A stretch of DNA of 64,000 nucleotides from Streptomyces deccanensis (GTDB taxonomy: Bacteria; Actinomycetota; Actinomycetes; Streptomycetales; Streptomycetaceae). Where the stretch lies: positions 496,001-560,000 of the forward strand of contig NZ_CP092431.1 in NCBI RefSeq assembly GCF_022385335.1. Direction: 5' to 3'. The number at the start of each line of letters is the position of its first letter. The first letter of the stretch is position 1. A model generated the notes under the pieces. It had not been told where the DNA came from, ran no database searches, and saw only the letters and a program-made list of their open reading frames with translations. Of the stretch, positions 53,515 through 61,355 are shown one piece after another. Made by a program: the position numbers and the translations under genes.

Positions 53515-54273
53515 TCAGTCGTCGGGGCAGCCGAGCCAGTACCCGAAGCCGCGCCGGGTGTGGATCAGTGCGGGCCTCTCCTGGTCGATCTTGCGCCGGA
53601 GCCGGGCCACGAGCTTCTCGATCGCGCCGTGGGCGCGGTACTCGCCCCAGACATGCCGCCCGATCTGCTCCTTGGACAGCACGTGCTCCGCGTTGGCCAG
53701 CAGATGGCGCAGCAGCCGGTACTCGGCGGGGGTGAGGCCGAGCGGCCGGGATCCGCGCCACGCCTCGCACGCCGCGTCGTCCAGGACCAGGTCGCCGTAG
53801 CAGGGCACTCCCCCGGTCCGCTCGGGGCCTCCCCGCCCGCGCAGCAACGACCGTGCGCGGTGCAGGACTTCGGCGACCCGGAGCGGCTTGACGACATAGT
53901 CCTCGGCGCCGGGCCGCAGGCCGGGCACCAGCTCGTGCAGGGCGTCACAGGCGGCCAGGAAGAGCAGCGGCGGACGGCCCGCCGGTGTTCCGCGGCGGGC
54001 CCGTCCGTGGCGCTCCGGGTCCGGCAGCGCGGCGTCCCAGACGACGAGGTCGTACCCGCCCTGGGCGATCCGGGTCGCCCCTTCGGCGCCGGTGCCCGCC
54101 GCGGCGACGCGGTATCCGGCCAACTCCATGGTGGTGGTGAGGAGTTCGGTGATGCCGGGGTCGTCGGCGACCAGCAGGACGTGCTGCGTGCCGTCTCGTA
54201 GCGGCAGCGGTTTCCCGGTGAGCAGTGTGCCGTCTCGTCGCGGCAGCGTTCTCCCGGTGAGCTGTGTGCGCAT
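53515..54273 (-). CDS. Orphan OmpR-type response regulator
   Basis: This 252-residue protein has a receiver domain and a winged-helix DNA-binding domain. The receiver keeps the acidic pair (LLVADDPG), the phospho-acceptor Asp in VVWDAALP and the conserved Lys in YVVKPLR. The output domain has LTPAEYRLLRHLLANAEHVLSKEQIGRHVWG and ends with TRRGFGYWLG. The first 25 residues contain a tandem repeat (LTGRTLPRRDGT and LTGKPLPLRDGT) encoded by two 39-base units at 54188-54265. No sensor kinase gene is adjacent. The ATG at 54273 was chosen. Its target genes are unknown; the neighbouring chitinase is a candidate only by position. Confidence 0.9.
   Translation of the reverse strand: MRTQLTGRTLPRRDGTLLTGKPLPLRDGTQHVLLVADDPGITELLTTTMELAGYRVAAAGTGAEGATRIAQGGYDLVVWDAALPDPERHGRARRGTPAGRPPLLFLAACDALHELVPGLRPGAEDYVVKPLRVAEVLHRARSLLRGRGGPERTGGVPCYGDLVLDDAACEAWRGSRPLGLTPAEYRLLRHLLANAEHVLSKEQIGRHVWGEYRAHGAIEKLVARLRRKIDQERPALIHTRRGFGYWLGCPDD
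54188..54265 (-). repeat. In-frame 39-bp tandem duplication in a response regulator gene
   Basis: Units 54188-54226 and 54227-54265 are near-identical, starting GTGCCGTCTCGT and containing GCGGCAGCG. They add 13 codons to the N-terminus of the response regulator without breaking the frame. Confidence 0.75.
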
Positions 54274-54322
54274 GACCAGACCGTTCGAGTAGGGCTCGCG
54301 TGGGGGATCGGGTCGTGCGCGG

Positions 54323-54826
54323 TCAGTCGGCGGGCCGCGGCTCGACGACCGTCTCGGCGTGGTCGACGAAGTCGTCGGCCAACCGGTGGAAGAGCGCGGC
54401 GAGTTGCCGGAGGTCCTCGGCGGACCAGTCGCCGAGGACCTCACCGATGCCCCGGCGGCTGGCCGCCCTGACGCGGCCGAAGGCAGCGAGCCCGGCCTCG
54501 GTGATCTGGACCCGCTGCGCCCGGCGGTCCTCCGGGTCGGGCACCCGGACCACATAGCCGTCGTTCTCCAACTGCCGTAGCTGCCGGGTCACATGGGACG
54601 CCTCCACGGACAGCCGGACGGCGAGCACGCCCGGGCGCAGCGGCTCGCTCTCGGCGATGTGCCGCAGGATCGACACGGAGGCGCGGTCCAGGGACACTCC
54701 GCTGTCGGACATCAGACGTTCGTGGCGGCGGGCCCGCCCGGCCAGATACGTGACGCGGGTGAGCATCCGCTCGATCTCGGTCACGTCCCCCAGGGACGCC
54801 GCTTCGACGGGGCGTGGTGTGGACAT
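54323..54826 (-). CDS. MarR-family transcriptional regulator
   Basis: This 167-residue winged-helix protein has [28 protein letters not shown], the recognition region [39 protein letters not shown] and a C-terminal dimerisation helix. The ATG at 54826 gives family length. A TTGC-N9-GCAA inverted repeat lies 20 bases upstream and probably serves as its autoregulatory operator. It sits 67 bases downstream of an NTF2-like gene on the same strand, so it may also control that gene. The ligand is unknown. Confidence 0.88.
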   Translation of the reverse strand: MSTPRPVEAASLGDVTEIERMLTRVTYLAGRARRHERLMSDSGVSLDRASVSILRHIAESEPLRPGVLAVRLSVEASHVTRQLRQLENDGYVVRVPDPEDRRAQRVQITEAGLAAFGRVRAASRRGIGEVLGDWSAEDLRQLAALFHRLADDFVDHAETVVEPRPAD

Positions 54827-54846
54827 GCGACCACCGTAACAGATGT

Positions 54847-54863
54847 TTGCCTAAGTCAAGCAA
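54847..54863. promoter_or_regulatory. MarR-type operator
   Basis: TTGCCTAAGTCAAGCAA is an inverted repeat of TTGC around 9 bases, of the size MarR dimers bind. It lies between the NTF2-like gene and the MarR gene, just before the latter's start. Confidence 0.55.
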
Positions 54864-54893
54864 CACTGCACTGCACGGTGGTCGCTCCCCGGC

Positions 54894-55775
54894 TCAGCCG
54901 AGCTTCAGCTGGTCCGTGCCGTGTCCGATGTGCGCCACGACCAGCCCGGCGCCGGACACCTCGGCGTACTCGGCGGTGTGGTGACGGAGGACGGCGCCCG
55001 CCTCGGGCCCCCGGCGGACCTCTACCGTCCAGCGCAGCTCGTGGAAGAAGAACCAGTCGTCGAAGTGCTGCTGGACGACCTCGATGTCCCGGACCTCGTA
55101 GTGGGCGTAGAACTCCTGGAGGTGGGACCTCAGTTCGTCCTTGGTGTGCAGTTCCACGAGGGTGCCGACTCCCGCCGCGTAGTCCCGGACGCCCGTCTGG
55201 ACCTCGGGGTGGGCCCGCTCGACGATGGCGTCCACATCGCCCTTGCGGTAGGCGTCGAGGAGCGCGTCGTGCACCCGCGCCACGGCGAACCGGCCGGCCA
55301 GTGCCCCGTCGGCCGGGTCACCCGGCAGCGACTCCCGCTGCGTACGGCCCCAGAACAGCTCACCGGTGATGCCCTCGGAACCCATCGTCGGGAAGAGCAC
55401 GATGATGGGCCGCTCGCTCTCGGCACCGGTGTCCTTGGCGCGCCCGCGGCCCGAGCCGCTGACGAAGGTGTACCAGGAGGCGTTGATCTGGGCCACGGGC
55501 CGGATGCCGACGACGGCGGCGAACCGGTGCATGTTGCGGTAGCTGGTCTCGATGGCCTCGTACGTGTCGACGATCCGCTGCGTCGGGATCTCCTTGCCCT
55601 CTTCGAGGGTGGGGACGACCGTGTACGCGTACGGCCCGCTCGGCGCCAGCGTGGCCAGGATGTCCTCGACCACGTCGACGTACTCGGCCTCGACGTGCCG
55701 CCACGCGACCGCCGAGGTCCGCACCTGGAGGTCCGACGTGACGAGGAGGTCCTCGACCTTGGCCCGGTCTTTCAT
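54894..55775 (-). CDS. Two-domain protein with C-terminal NTF2/SnoaL-like fold
   Basis: I do not recognise the full architecture of this 293-residue protein. The C-terminal 130 residues look like an NTF2/SnoaL-type cone: a helix HDALLDAYRKGDVDAIVERAHPEVQTGVRDY, then strands and aromatic-rich segments (HFDDWFFFHELRWTVEVR, LRHHTAEYAEVSG). The N-terminal 150 residues contain SYRNMHRFAAVVGIRP and INASWYTFVSG and match no family I know. The ATG at 55775 has AAGGAG upstream. It precedes the MarR gene on the same strand. The NTF2 fold serves many roles (isomerase, hydrolase, binding), so no activity can be given. Confidence 0.7.
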   Translation of the reverse strand: MKDRAKVEDLLVTSDLQVRTSAVAWRHVEAEYVDVVEDILATLAPSGPYAYTVVPTLEEGKEIPTQRIVDTYEAIETSYRNMHRFAAVVGIRPVAQINASWYTFVSGSGRGRAKDTGAESERPIIVLFPTMGSEGITGELFWGRTQRESLPGDPADGALAGRFAVARVHDALLDAYRKGDVDAIVERAHPEVQTGVRDYAAGVGTLVELHTKDELRSHLQEFYAHYEVRDIEVVQQHFDDWFFFHELRWTVEVRRGPEAGAVLRHHTAEYAEVSGAGLVVAHIGHGTDQLKLG

Positions 55776-56022
55776 GGTCTCTCTCCTTACGGGGCCGAGC
55801 GGCCCGGTGGGGGGGGGTGGAGCGAACCGTCGCTCAGGGAGCCCGCCGGGGCGGGGCCCCGACGATCACATGCAAGCCCAGCGGCCTGACCGATGGCGAC
55901 CGGCAACCTGACAACGGGCCGACGTGGCGCAGGTCACACGCCGTGCGAGGCTGTCGGCGAACATGTGATCTTCCGGCCCCGATGAGGTGATCTCTGGGAC
56001 CCGGGCCGGGGAGAATCACCCC

Positions 56023-57066
56023 ATGACCACGTCACCGCACCCTCTCGTCGTCCAGGCGCGCGGACTCGCCGCCGAGGTCCTCACGCCCCAGGCGGAGCGC
56101 GTCGACCAGGAGGGGGTGCCCGCGAGCAGCATCCAGGCGATCAAACGGTCCGGGCTGCTCGGGGTGAGCGCGCCGGTGACGTACGGCGGTTCGGGTGCGC
56201 CGAACTCGGTGGCGCGGGAGATCGCCGAGATCCTGGCGGGGGCGTGCTGCTCCACCTGGTTCGTGCAGACCCAGCACCACACCCCCGTGCTGACCCTGGC
56301 GAAGAGCGAACTCCCGGCTCGGGAACGCCTGTTGGGGAAGCTGGCCACCGGAGAGCTGCTGTCCGGTGTGGCGTACGCGCATCTGCGGCGGTACCCGCGG
56401 GTCCCGGTCCGGGCCGTGCCCCGGCGGGGCGGCTGGCGGTTCCACGGCACGGTCCCCTGGTACACCGGGTGGGGCCTCAACGACGTGATGCTGCTGGCCG
56501 GGGTCACGGACGCGGACGAGGTGGTGTTCGCGTTCGCCGAGGCCCGTCAGCAGTCCGGGCTGCGGGCCTCGGCGCCCATGCGGCTCGCCGCGCTCACCGC
56601 CGCCCGTACGGTCTCGCTCGAGCTCGACGGGCTGTGGGTCCCCGACGACGCCGTGGCCCTGCACGCGCCGTACGAGTCGTGGGCGGCCGGCGACCGTCCC
56701 AAGCCGACCAACGCCTCGCCGGCGGTGTTCGGGGTCGCCGAGTCCGCCCTCGGTCTGCTGGACCAGGACGATCCCACGACCAAGGCGCTCCGGCTGCGCC
56801 TCGACAAGGTGCGGCGGCAGGCGTACGCCCTCGCCGACCATCCGGCGCCGCACGAGCACATGGAGGAGCGGCTGGCCCTCAAGACGAAGGCGTTCGATCT
56901 GATGCGGACGGCGACGACGGCCGCGGTCGTCGCCGGCGGCGGACGCGCCATCGATCTGGACAACCGCGCCCAACGCCTGGCCCGCGAGGCGATGTTCCTC
57001 CTGGTCCAGGGCCAGACCCCCGAGGTCCGCCGCGCGCACCTCGCCGCGCTGTCGGCCGCGTACTGA
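56023..57066 (+). CDS. Acyl-CoA dehydrogenase-family flavoprotein
   Basis: This 347-residue protein has the acyl-CoA dehydrogenase fold, in the branch that includes DszC/SfnB-like flavin monooxygenases. Features are an N-terminal helical region ending in SGLLGVSAPVTYGGSG, a middle with STWFVQTQHHTPVLTLA and FHGTVPWYTGWG, and a C-terminal four-helix bundle near KTKAFDLMRTATTAAVVAGGGRAID. The usual catalytic Glu of true dehydrogenases is not obvious, which favours a monooxygenase or other role. The ATG at 56023 follows GGAGA. It converges with ssuD with a 21-base gap. Linkage to organosulfur use is suggested by position only. Confidence 0.8.
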   Translation: MTTSPHPLVVQARGLAAEVLTPQAERVDQEGVPASSIQAIKRSGLLGVSAPVTYGGSGAPNSVAREIAEILAGACCSTWFVQTQHHTPVLTLAKSELPARERLLGKLATGELLSGVAYAHLRRYPRVPVRAVPRRGGWRFHGTVPWYTGWGLNDVMLLAGVTDADEVVFAFAEARQQSGLRASAPMRLAALTAARTVSLELDGLWVPDDAVALHAPYESWAAGDRPKPTNASPAVFGVAESALGLLDQDDPTTKALRLRLDKVRRQAYALADHPAPHEHMEERLALKTKAFDLMRTATTAAVVAGGGRAIDLDNRAQRLAREAMFLLVQGQTPEVRRAHLAALSAAY

Positions 57067-57087
57067 ACCGGCGCGGCCGACGCCGCG

Positions 57088-58230
57088 TCAGCTCGCGAAC
57101 GGCACCAGTGACGTGGGCGCGGCCGGCGCGGCGAAGGGGTGACGCCACAGGCCCTGGGCGGCGAGCCGGGGCAGGACGCCCTCGCCGAACCAGTACGCCT
57201 CCTCCAGGTGGGGGTAGCCGGAGAGGACGAACTCGTCGATGCCGAGGGCGTGGTACTCCTTGATCAGCTCGGCGACCTCGTCGTGGCTGCCGACCAGGGC
57301 GGTGCCCGCCCCGCCGCGCACCAGGCCGATGCCGGCCCAGAGGTTGGGGTGGATCTCCAGGCCGTCGCGGCTGCCGCCGTGCAGGGCGAGCATGCGCCGC
57401 TGGCCCTCGGACTCGCTGCGGGCGAGTCCGGCCTGCACGGACCGCACGGTCTCCGGGTCGAAGCCGTCGAGCAGCCGGTTCGCCTCCGCCCACGCCTGCT
57501 CGGCGGAGTCGCGGGTGATGACGTGCAGTCGGACGCCGAAGCGGAGGGTGCGGCCCTCCTTCGCCGCCAGCCCCTTGATCCAGGCGATCTTCTCGGCGAC
57601 CACGGCCGGCGGCTCGCCCCAGGTGAGGTAGACGTCGACGTGCCGGGCGGCGATCTCCCCGGCGATCGGGGAGGAGCCGCCGAAGTACACCTCGGGCACC
57701 GGGTCCGGCAGCCGGGCCAGCCGCGCGTCCTCGACCCGGAGGTGCTCACCGTTCAGGTCGACGGTCTTGCCCTCCCACAGTCCGCGCACGACCTCCAGGA
57801 ACTCACCGGTACGGCGATAGCGGTCGTCCTTGTCGAGGAAGTCGCCGTAGGCCCGCTGTTCGTGGCTCTCGCCGCCGGTGACGACGTTGAGGAGGAGCCG
57901 TCCGCCGGTCTGCCGCTGGAAGGTGGAGGCCATCTGCGCGGCGAGCGTGGGCGAGACGAAGCCGGGGCGGAACGCGACCAGGAACTTCAGGCGTTCGGTG
58001 TTCTGGCTCACCATGGCTGTGGTCAGCCAGGCGTCCTCGCACCAGGCACCGGTGGGGGTCAGCGCGCCGACGAAGCCGAGGTCCTCTGCGGCGCGGGCGA
58101 TCTGGCTCAGATAGGCGACCGTCGGCGGCCGGTCCCGCCCGGACTCGGTGGCGGGGGTGCCGTGACCGCCGCCGACGACATGCCGGCTGTCGCCGTTGGT
58201 GGGCAGGAACCAGTGGAAGGTGAGGGACAC
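57088..58230 (-). CDS. ssuD: Alkanesulfonate monooxygenase SsuD
   Basis: This FMNH2-dependent enzyme releases sulfite from alkanesulfonates. The 380-residue protein is close to E. coli SsuD (381 residues): FHWFLPTNGDSR, PTGAWCEDAWL with the active-site Cys, RLKFLVAFRPG, LYFGGSS-like VYFGGSSPIAGE, DVYLTWGEPPA, PNLWAGIGLVRGGAGTALVG and FVLSGYPHLEEAYWFGE. The GTG at 58230 has AGGAGA 6 bases ahead and starts MSLTFHWFLPTNGD as in the E. coli protein. It is the last gene of a five-gene sulfur operon, 47 bases after sfnB, and uses flavin reduced by SsuE encoded in the same operon. Confidence 0.96.
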   Translation of the reverse strand: MSLTFHWFLPTNGDSRHVVGGGHGTPATESGRDRPPTVAYLSQIARAAEDLGFVGALTPTGAWCEDAWLTTAMVSQNTERLKFLVAFRPGFVSPTLAAQMASTFQRQTGGRLLLNVVTGGESHEQRAYGDFLDKDDRYRRTGEFLEVVRGLWEGKTVDLNGEHLRVEDARLARLPDPVPEVYFGGSSPIAGEIAARHVDVYLTWGEPPAVVAEKIAWIKGLAAKEGRTLRFGVRLHVITRDSAEQAWAEANRLLDGFDPETVRSVQAGLARSESEGQRRMLALHGGSRDGLEIHPNLWAGIGLVRGGAGTALVGSHDEVAELIKEYHALGIDEFVLSGYPHLEEAYWFGEGVLPRLAAQGLWRHPFAAPAAPTSLVPFAS

Positions 58231-58277
58231 GGGGGTCTCCTGTCTGAGGGGGTGCCGGTGACGCTGCGGGCGCGGCG

Positions 58278-59507
58278 CTAGAGGAGGCCGTGGCGGGGCG
58301 GCCGGGTGCCGTTCAGCGTGTACCGGCCGATGTGCTGCAGCTTCCAGCGGGTGGGATCGTGCAGGGTGTGGGTGCGGGCGTCCCGCCAATGCCGGTGCAG
58401 ATTGAGGGAGTTGAGGGCCGCCCGGGTGCCGGACACCTCGAACAGGGCGCTCGCCACCTCCAGGGCGGCCTGGGCCGCCTGCACCTTGGCGGCGGCCACG
58501 GCGATGGACGCCTCGGCCGCCGAGTCGTCCGTCAGGGCGCCGTGCGCCGCGTCCACCGCCCGCGCGGCCTCTCGCACCAGCGCCTCCGACGCCCTCACCT
58601 GGAGGGCGAGTTCACCGAACCGCTGGATGAGCAGCGGGTCCTCGGCCGCGGTCTCCACGCCGCTCTCGAACCACGGCCTGCTCTTCGTGCGCACGAACTC
58701 GGCCGCCTCGGCGAGGGCTCCCCCGGCGATGCCGGCGTCGATGGCGGCGTGCAGCAACTGGGCCGCGGCGCCGTGCAGTTGGGGCCCCTCGAAGGTGAGG
58801 TGGTGCGGCAGCACCCGGTCGCCCGGCACCTGGACGCGCTCCAGGCGGACGGTGCCGCTGGCGGTCGTACGCTGGCCGAGGCCGTCCCAGTCGTCGATCA
58901 CCGTGACCCCCGGGGCGTCCCGGGGCACGTAGGCGACGTGCAGCGCGTCCCCCTCGGCGCGGGCCAGGACCGGGATCCAGTCGGCGAACAGGGCGCCCGT
59001 CGCGTAGTGCTTGACCCCGTCGAGGAGATAGGAACCGTCCGGCCGGGGTGCCAGCCGGGTGCGGATGTCCTGGACGTGCCGGGTGCCCGCCTCGGACTGG
59101 GCGTTGCCGAAGCGGCGCCCGGCGAGAAGCTCTCCGAAGAAGAACTCGCGCTGCCGCGCGGTCCCCTGTCGGCGCAGCACGTTGACGTAGGCGAAGTGGC
59201 TCTGCGGGATCTGGGCGAGGCTCGCGTCGGCGGAGGCGAGCAGCCGGAAGACCTCCGCCAGGGTCTCCTGGCTCACGTCCGCTCCCCCGTACGCGGCGGG
59301 CACGGTGACGGCCAGCAGCCCGGAGGCGGAGAGCCGGTCCAACTCGGCGCGCGGCAGGCGCCGTTCGGCGTCCCGTTCCGAGGCCCCGGCCCGGAACTCC
59401 TCGGCGAGCGCGGTCGCGACGGCCAGGGCCTCGGTGTCGTCGGCGATGACCCTCGCGGCCGGGGGGCCGGCCGGGGCGGCGGTGGGGGCGGTAGCGGTGT
59501 CGGTCAT
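58278..59507 (-). CDS. sfnB: SfnB-family sulfur-acquisition oxidoreductase
   Basis: This 409-residue acyl-CoA dehydrogenase-like flavoprotein belongs with the SfnB/DszC group linked to sulfone and dibenzothiophene metabolism. It shows SGLLAVTVPAAYGGADVS, SLAQIPQSHFAYVNVLR, FGNAQSEAGTRHVQDI, LDGVKHYATGALFADW and, at the end, NLHRHWRDARTHTLHDPTRWKLQHIGRYTLNG. The last segment is typical of the group. It probably supports use of methanesulfonate, dimethylsulfone or similar sulfur sources. It lies between ssuE (3-base gap) and ssuD. The precise substrate is not shown by sequence. Confidence 0.9.
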   Translation of the reverse strand: MTDTATAPTAAPAGPPAARVIADDTEALAVATALAEEFRAGASERDAERRLPRAELDRLSASGLLAVTVPAAYGGADVSQETLAEVFRLLASADASLAQIPQSHFAYVNVLRRQGTARQREFFFGELLAGRRFGNAQSEAGTRHVQDIRTRLAPRPDGSYLLDGVKHYATGALFADWIPVLARAEGDALHVAYVPRDAPGVTVIDDWDGLGQRTTASGTVRLERVQVPGDRVLPHHLTFEGPQLHGAAAQLLHAAIDAGIAGGALAEAAEFVRTKSRPWFESGVETAAEDPLLIQRFGELALQVRASEALVREAARAVDAAHGALTDDSAAEASIAVAAAKVQAAQAALEVASALFEVSGTRAALNSLNLHRHWRDARTHTLHDPTRWKLQHIGRYTLNGTRPPRHGLL

Positions 59508-59510
59508 GGG

Positions 59511-60065
59511 TCAGCTCGCGGCGGCCAGGACCGGGGCCGGGCCGAGCGCGGTCAGGAACTGGTCGACGACCTGGCCGAGGGCCTCGGCGGTCGCCGGGGC
59601 GATGGTGACCTTGCCGTCGTCCCCCACGGTGATGTCCTTGTCGAGGGTGAACCAGCCGGGGACGATGTGCCGGGCGCCCATGGAGCTGAGGACCGGCCGC
59701 AGGGCGTAGTCGAGGGCGAGGACATGGGCGGTGGTGCCGCCGGTGGCCAGGGGCAGCACCGTCTTGCCGGTGAGGGCGTACTGCGGGAGCAGGTCGAGCA
59801 GGGCCTTGAGGACGCCGGAGTACGCGGCCTTGTAGACGGGCGTGCCGATGACGACGCCGTCGGCCCGTGCGAAGAGTTCGGTGGCCTCGACGATGGCGGG
59901 GTGCTTGAAGTCCGCCCCGAGCAGGGCCTCGGCGGGGATGGTGCGGATGTCGAGGGGCACGACCTCGTGGCCTTGGGCGATCAGCCGGGCGTCCAGGTGG
60001 CGGACGAGCTTCGCGGTGCGGGAGGAGACGGAAGGGCTGCCGGAGACGGACAGAACGGTGGCCAT
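59511..60065 (-). CDS. ssuE: NADPH-dependent FMN reductase SsuE
   Basis: This 184-residue flavodoxin-fold reductase supplies FMNH2 to SsuD and SfnG. It shares with E. coli SsuE the phosphate loop SGSPSVSSRTAKL, GVVIGTPVYKAAYSGVLKALLDLLPQYAL, TVLPLATGGTTAHVLALDYALRPVLSSM. The ATG at 60065 follows a 13-bp hairpin in the gap after the DszC-like gene, which may modulate its level. Sulfur-limitation control is expected for the whole operon. Confidence 0.95.
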   Translation of the reverse strand: MATVLSVSGSPSVSSRTAKLVRHLDARLIAQGHEVVPLDIRTIPAEALLGADFKHPAIVEATELFARADGVVIGTPVYKAAYSGVLKALLDLLPQYALTGKTVLPLATGGTTAHVLALDYALRPVLSSMGARHIVPGWFTLDKDITVGDDGKVTIAPATAEALGQVVDQFLTALGPAPVLAAAS

Positions 60066-60084
60066 GGGTCCTCTTTCTGGGAAC

Positions 60085-60114
60085 CCGGGGTGCCCGTGCG
60101 GACGGGCACCCCGG
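60085..60114 (-). terminator. Perfect hairpin inside the sulfur operon
   Basis: CCGGGGTGCCCGT and ACGGGCACCCCGG pair over 13 bases around a 4-base loop, between the DszC-like gene and ssuE. Because the operon continues, it is either a partial terminator or an RNA-stability element. Confidence 0.6.
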
Positions 60115-60124
60115 AAGGGAGCGG

Positions 60125-61342
60125 TCAGGAGTACCAGGTGGGTTCGGGCAGTTCGCCTTCGAGGACCCAGCGGCCGACCTCGCGGCGCTTGTAGGCGACG
60201 GGGTCGTGCAGGGTGTGGGTGCGGATGTCGCGCCAGAAGCGGTCGAGTCCCTCGGAGGTGGCGGTGGAGCGGGCGCCGGTCACCTCGAAGACGCGCGTCG
60301 CGACCTCCAGGGCCACATCGGTGGCGCGGGCCTTGACGGCGGCCACCCTGACCTCGAAGTCGCCGCGGGTCCGCTCGGTGACGGCGTCGGGGTCGTCGTG
60401 CAGCCGCTGTCCCTCGGCGGCGACGGTGTCGGCGAGGGCCTCGACCGCCCAGAGCTTGGCGGTCAGATCGCCGTAGACGTCGATGACGTACGGCTCGTCG
60501 ACCGCGCGCTCGTGCCCGCCGTGCAGCCAGGCCCGGGACTTGGTACGGGTGTAGGTCGCCGCCGTCTCCAGCGCGCCGGCGGCGATGCCGAGGTAGAAGT
60601 TGACGAAGACGAGCTGGATGGTGGGCACGTTGAGGGTGTTGTACGTGCGCGGCCGGAACTGTTTGTCGACATAGCCGGCGGCGGAGGACCACGGGGTGCG
60701 GACGCCGTCGAGGGTGACACCGCCGCTCTCGGTGAGCCGTTGGCCGATGTTGTCCCAGTCGTCGTGGAAGGTCAGGCCCTCGCTGTCGGAGGGGACGATC
60801 GCGAAGACGTGGTCGTCGGTGCCCGCGAGGACGCCTTCGAGGACGGTGACGTCGGAGACCTTGCTGCCGGTGGAGAAGGACTTGCGGCCGGTGAAGACGA
60901 GGTCGTCGCCGTCCTCGGTGACCACCACGTCCTTGTCGCGCGGGTTGACGGCGCCACCGAAGAACCAGCGGTTGCGGGCGGCCTCGGCCTCGACGTGCTC
61001 CCACTGCTCGCGGGTGCCGACCAGCCGGGCGGCCCAGTTCCACAGGTAGTGGTAGCCGAGGAGCTGGCCGATGGAGCCGTCGGCCTTGGCGACCTCGCGG
61101 ACGACACGGTAGGCGGTGGGCCAGTCCTGGCCCCCGCCGCCGTGCTCGGTGGGGCCGAGCAGGGTGACGAGGCCGGAGTCCTTGAGGAGGCGGACCTCGT
61201 CGTACGGGGTGGCGCCGGCGCGCTCGCGTTCGGCGGCGTCGGTGGCGAGGACGGCGGCGACCTCGCCGGCGCGGGCGATCCACTCCCGGGCGGTCTTCGG
61301 GGCGGGTCCGGTCTTCCAGTCGGTGGGGGTGGCGGTGCTCAT
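60125..61342 (-). CDS. DszC/SfnC-like acyl-CoA dehydrogenase-family monooxygenase
   Basis: This 405-residue flavoprotein resembles dibenzothiophene monooxygenase DszC and related sulfur-acquisition enzymes. Motifs include LLKDSGLVTLLGPTEHGGGGQDWPTAYR, GSIGQLLGYHYLWNW, FTGRKSFSTGS, TFHDDWDNIGQRLTESGG, ATYTRTKSRAW and GLDRFWRDIRTHTLHDPVAYKRREVGRW. It should oxidise a sulfur compound with reduced flavin. The ATG at 61342 has GGAGG 8 bases upstream. It lies 13 bases after sfnG, so the two are tightly coupled. The gap to ssuE carries a hairpin. Confidence 0.88.
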   Translation of the reverse strand: MSTATPTDWKTGPAPKTAREWIARAGEVAAVLATDAAERERAGATPYDEVRLLKDSGLVTLLGPTEHGGGGQDWPTAYRVVREVAKADGSIGQLLGYHYLWNWAARLVGTREQWEHVEAEAARNRWFFGGAVNPRDKDVVVTEDGDDLVFTGRKSFSTGSKVSDVTVLEGVLAGTDDHVFAIVPSDSEGLTFHDDWDNIGQRLTESGGVTLDGVRTPWSSAAGYVDKQFRPRTYNTLNVPTIQLVFVNFYLGIAAGALETAATYTRTKSRAWLHGGHERAVDEPYVIDVYGDLTAKLWAVEALADTVAAEGQRLHDDPDAVTERTRGDFEVRVAAVKARATDVALEVATRVFEVTGARSTATSEGLDRFWRDIRTHTLHDPVAYKRREVGRWVLEGELPEPTWYS

Positions 61343-61355
61343 CTCGATGGCCTCC

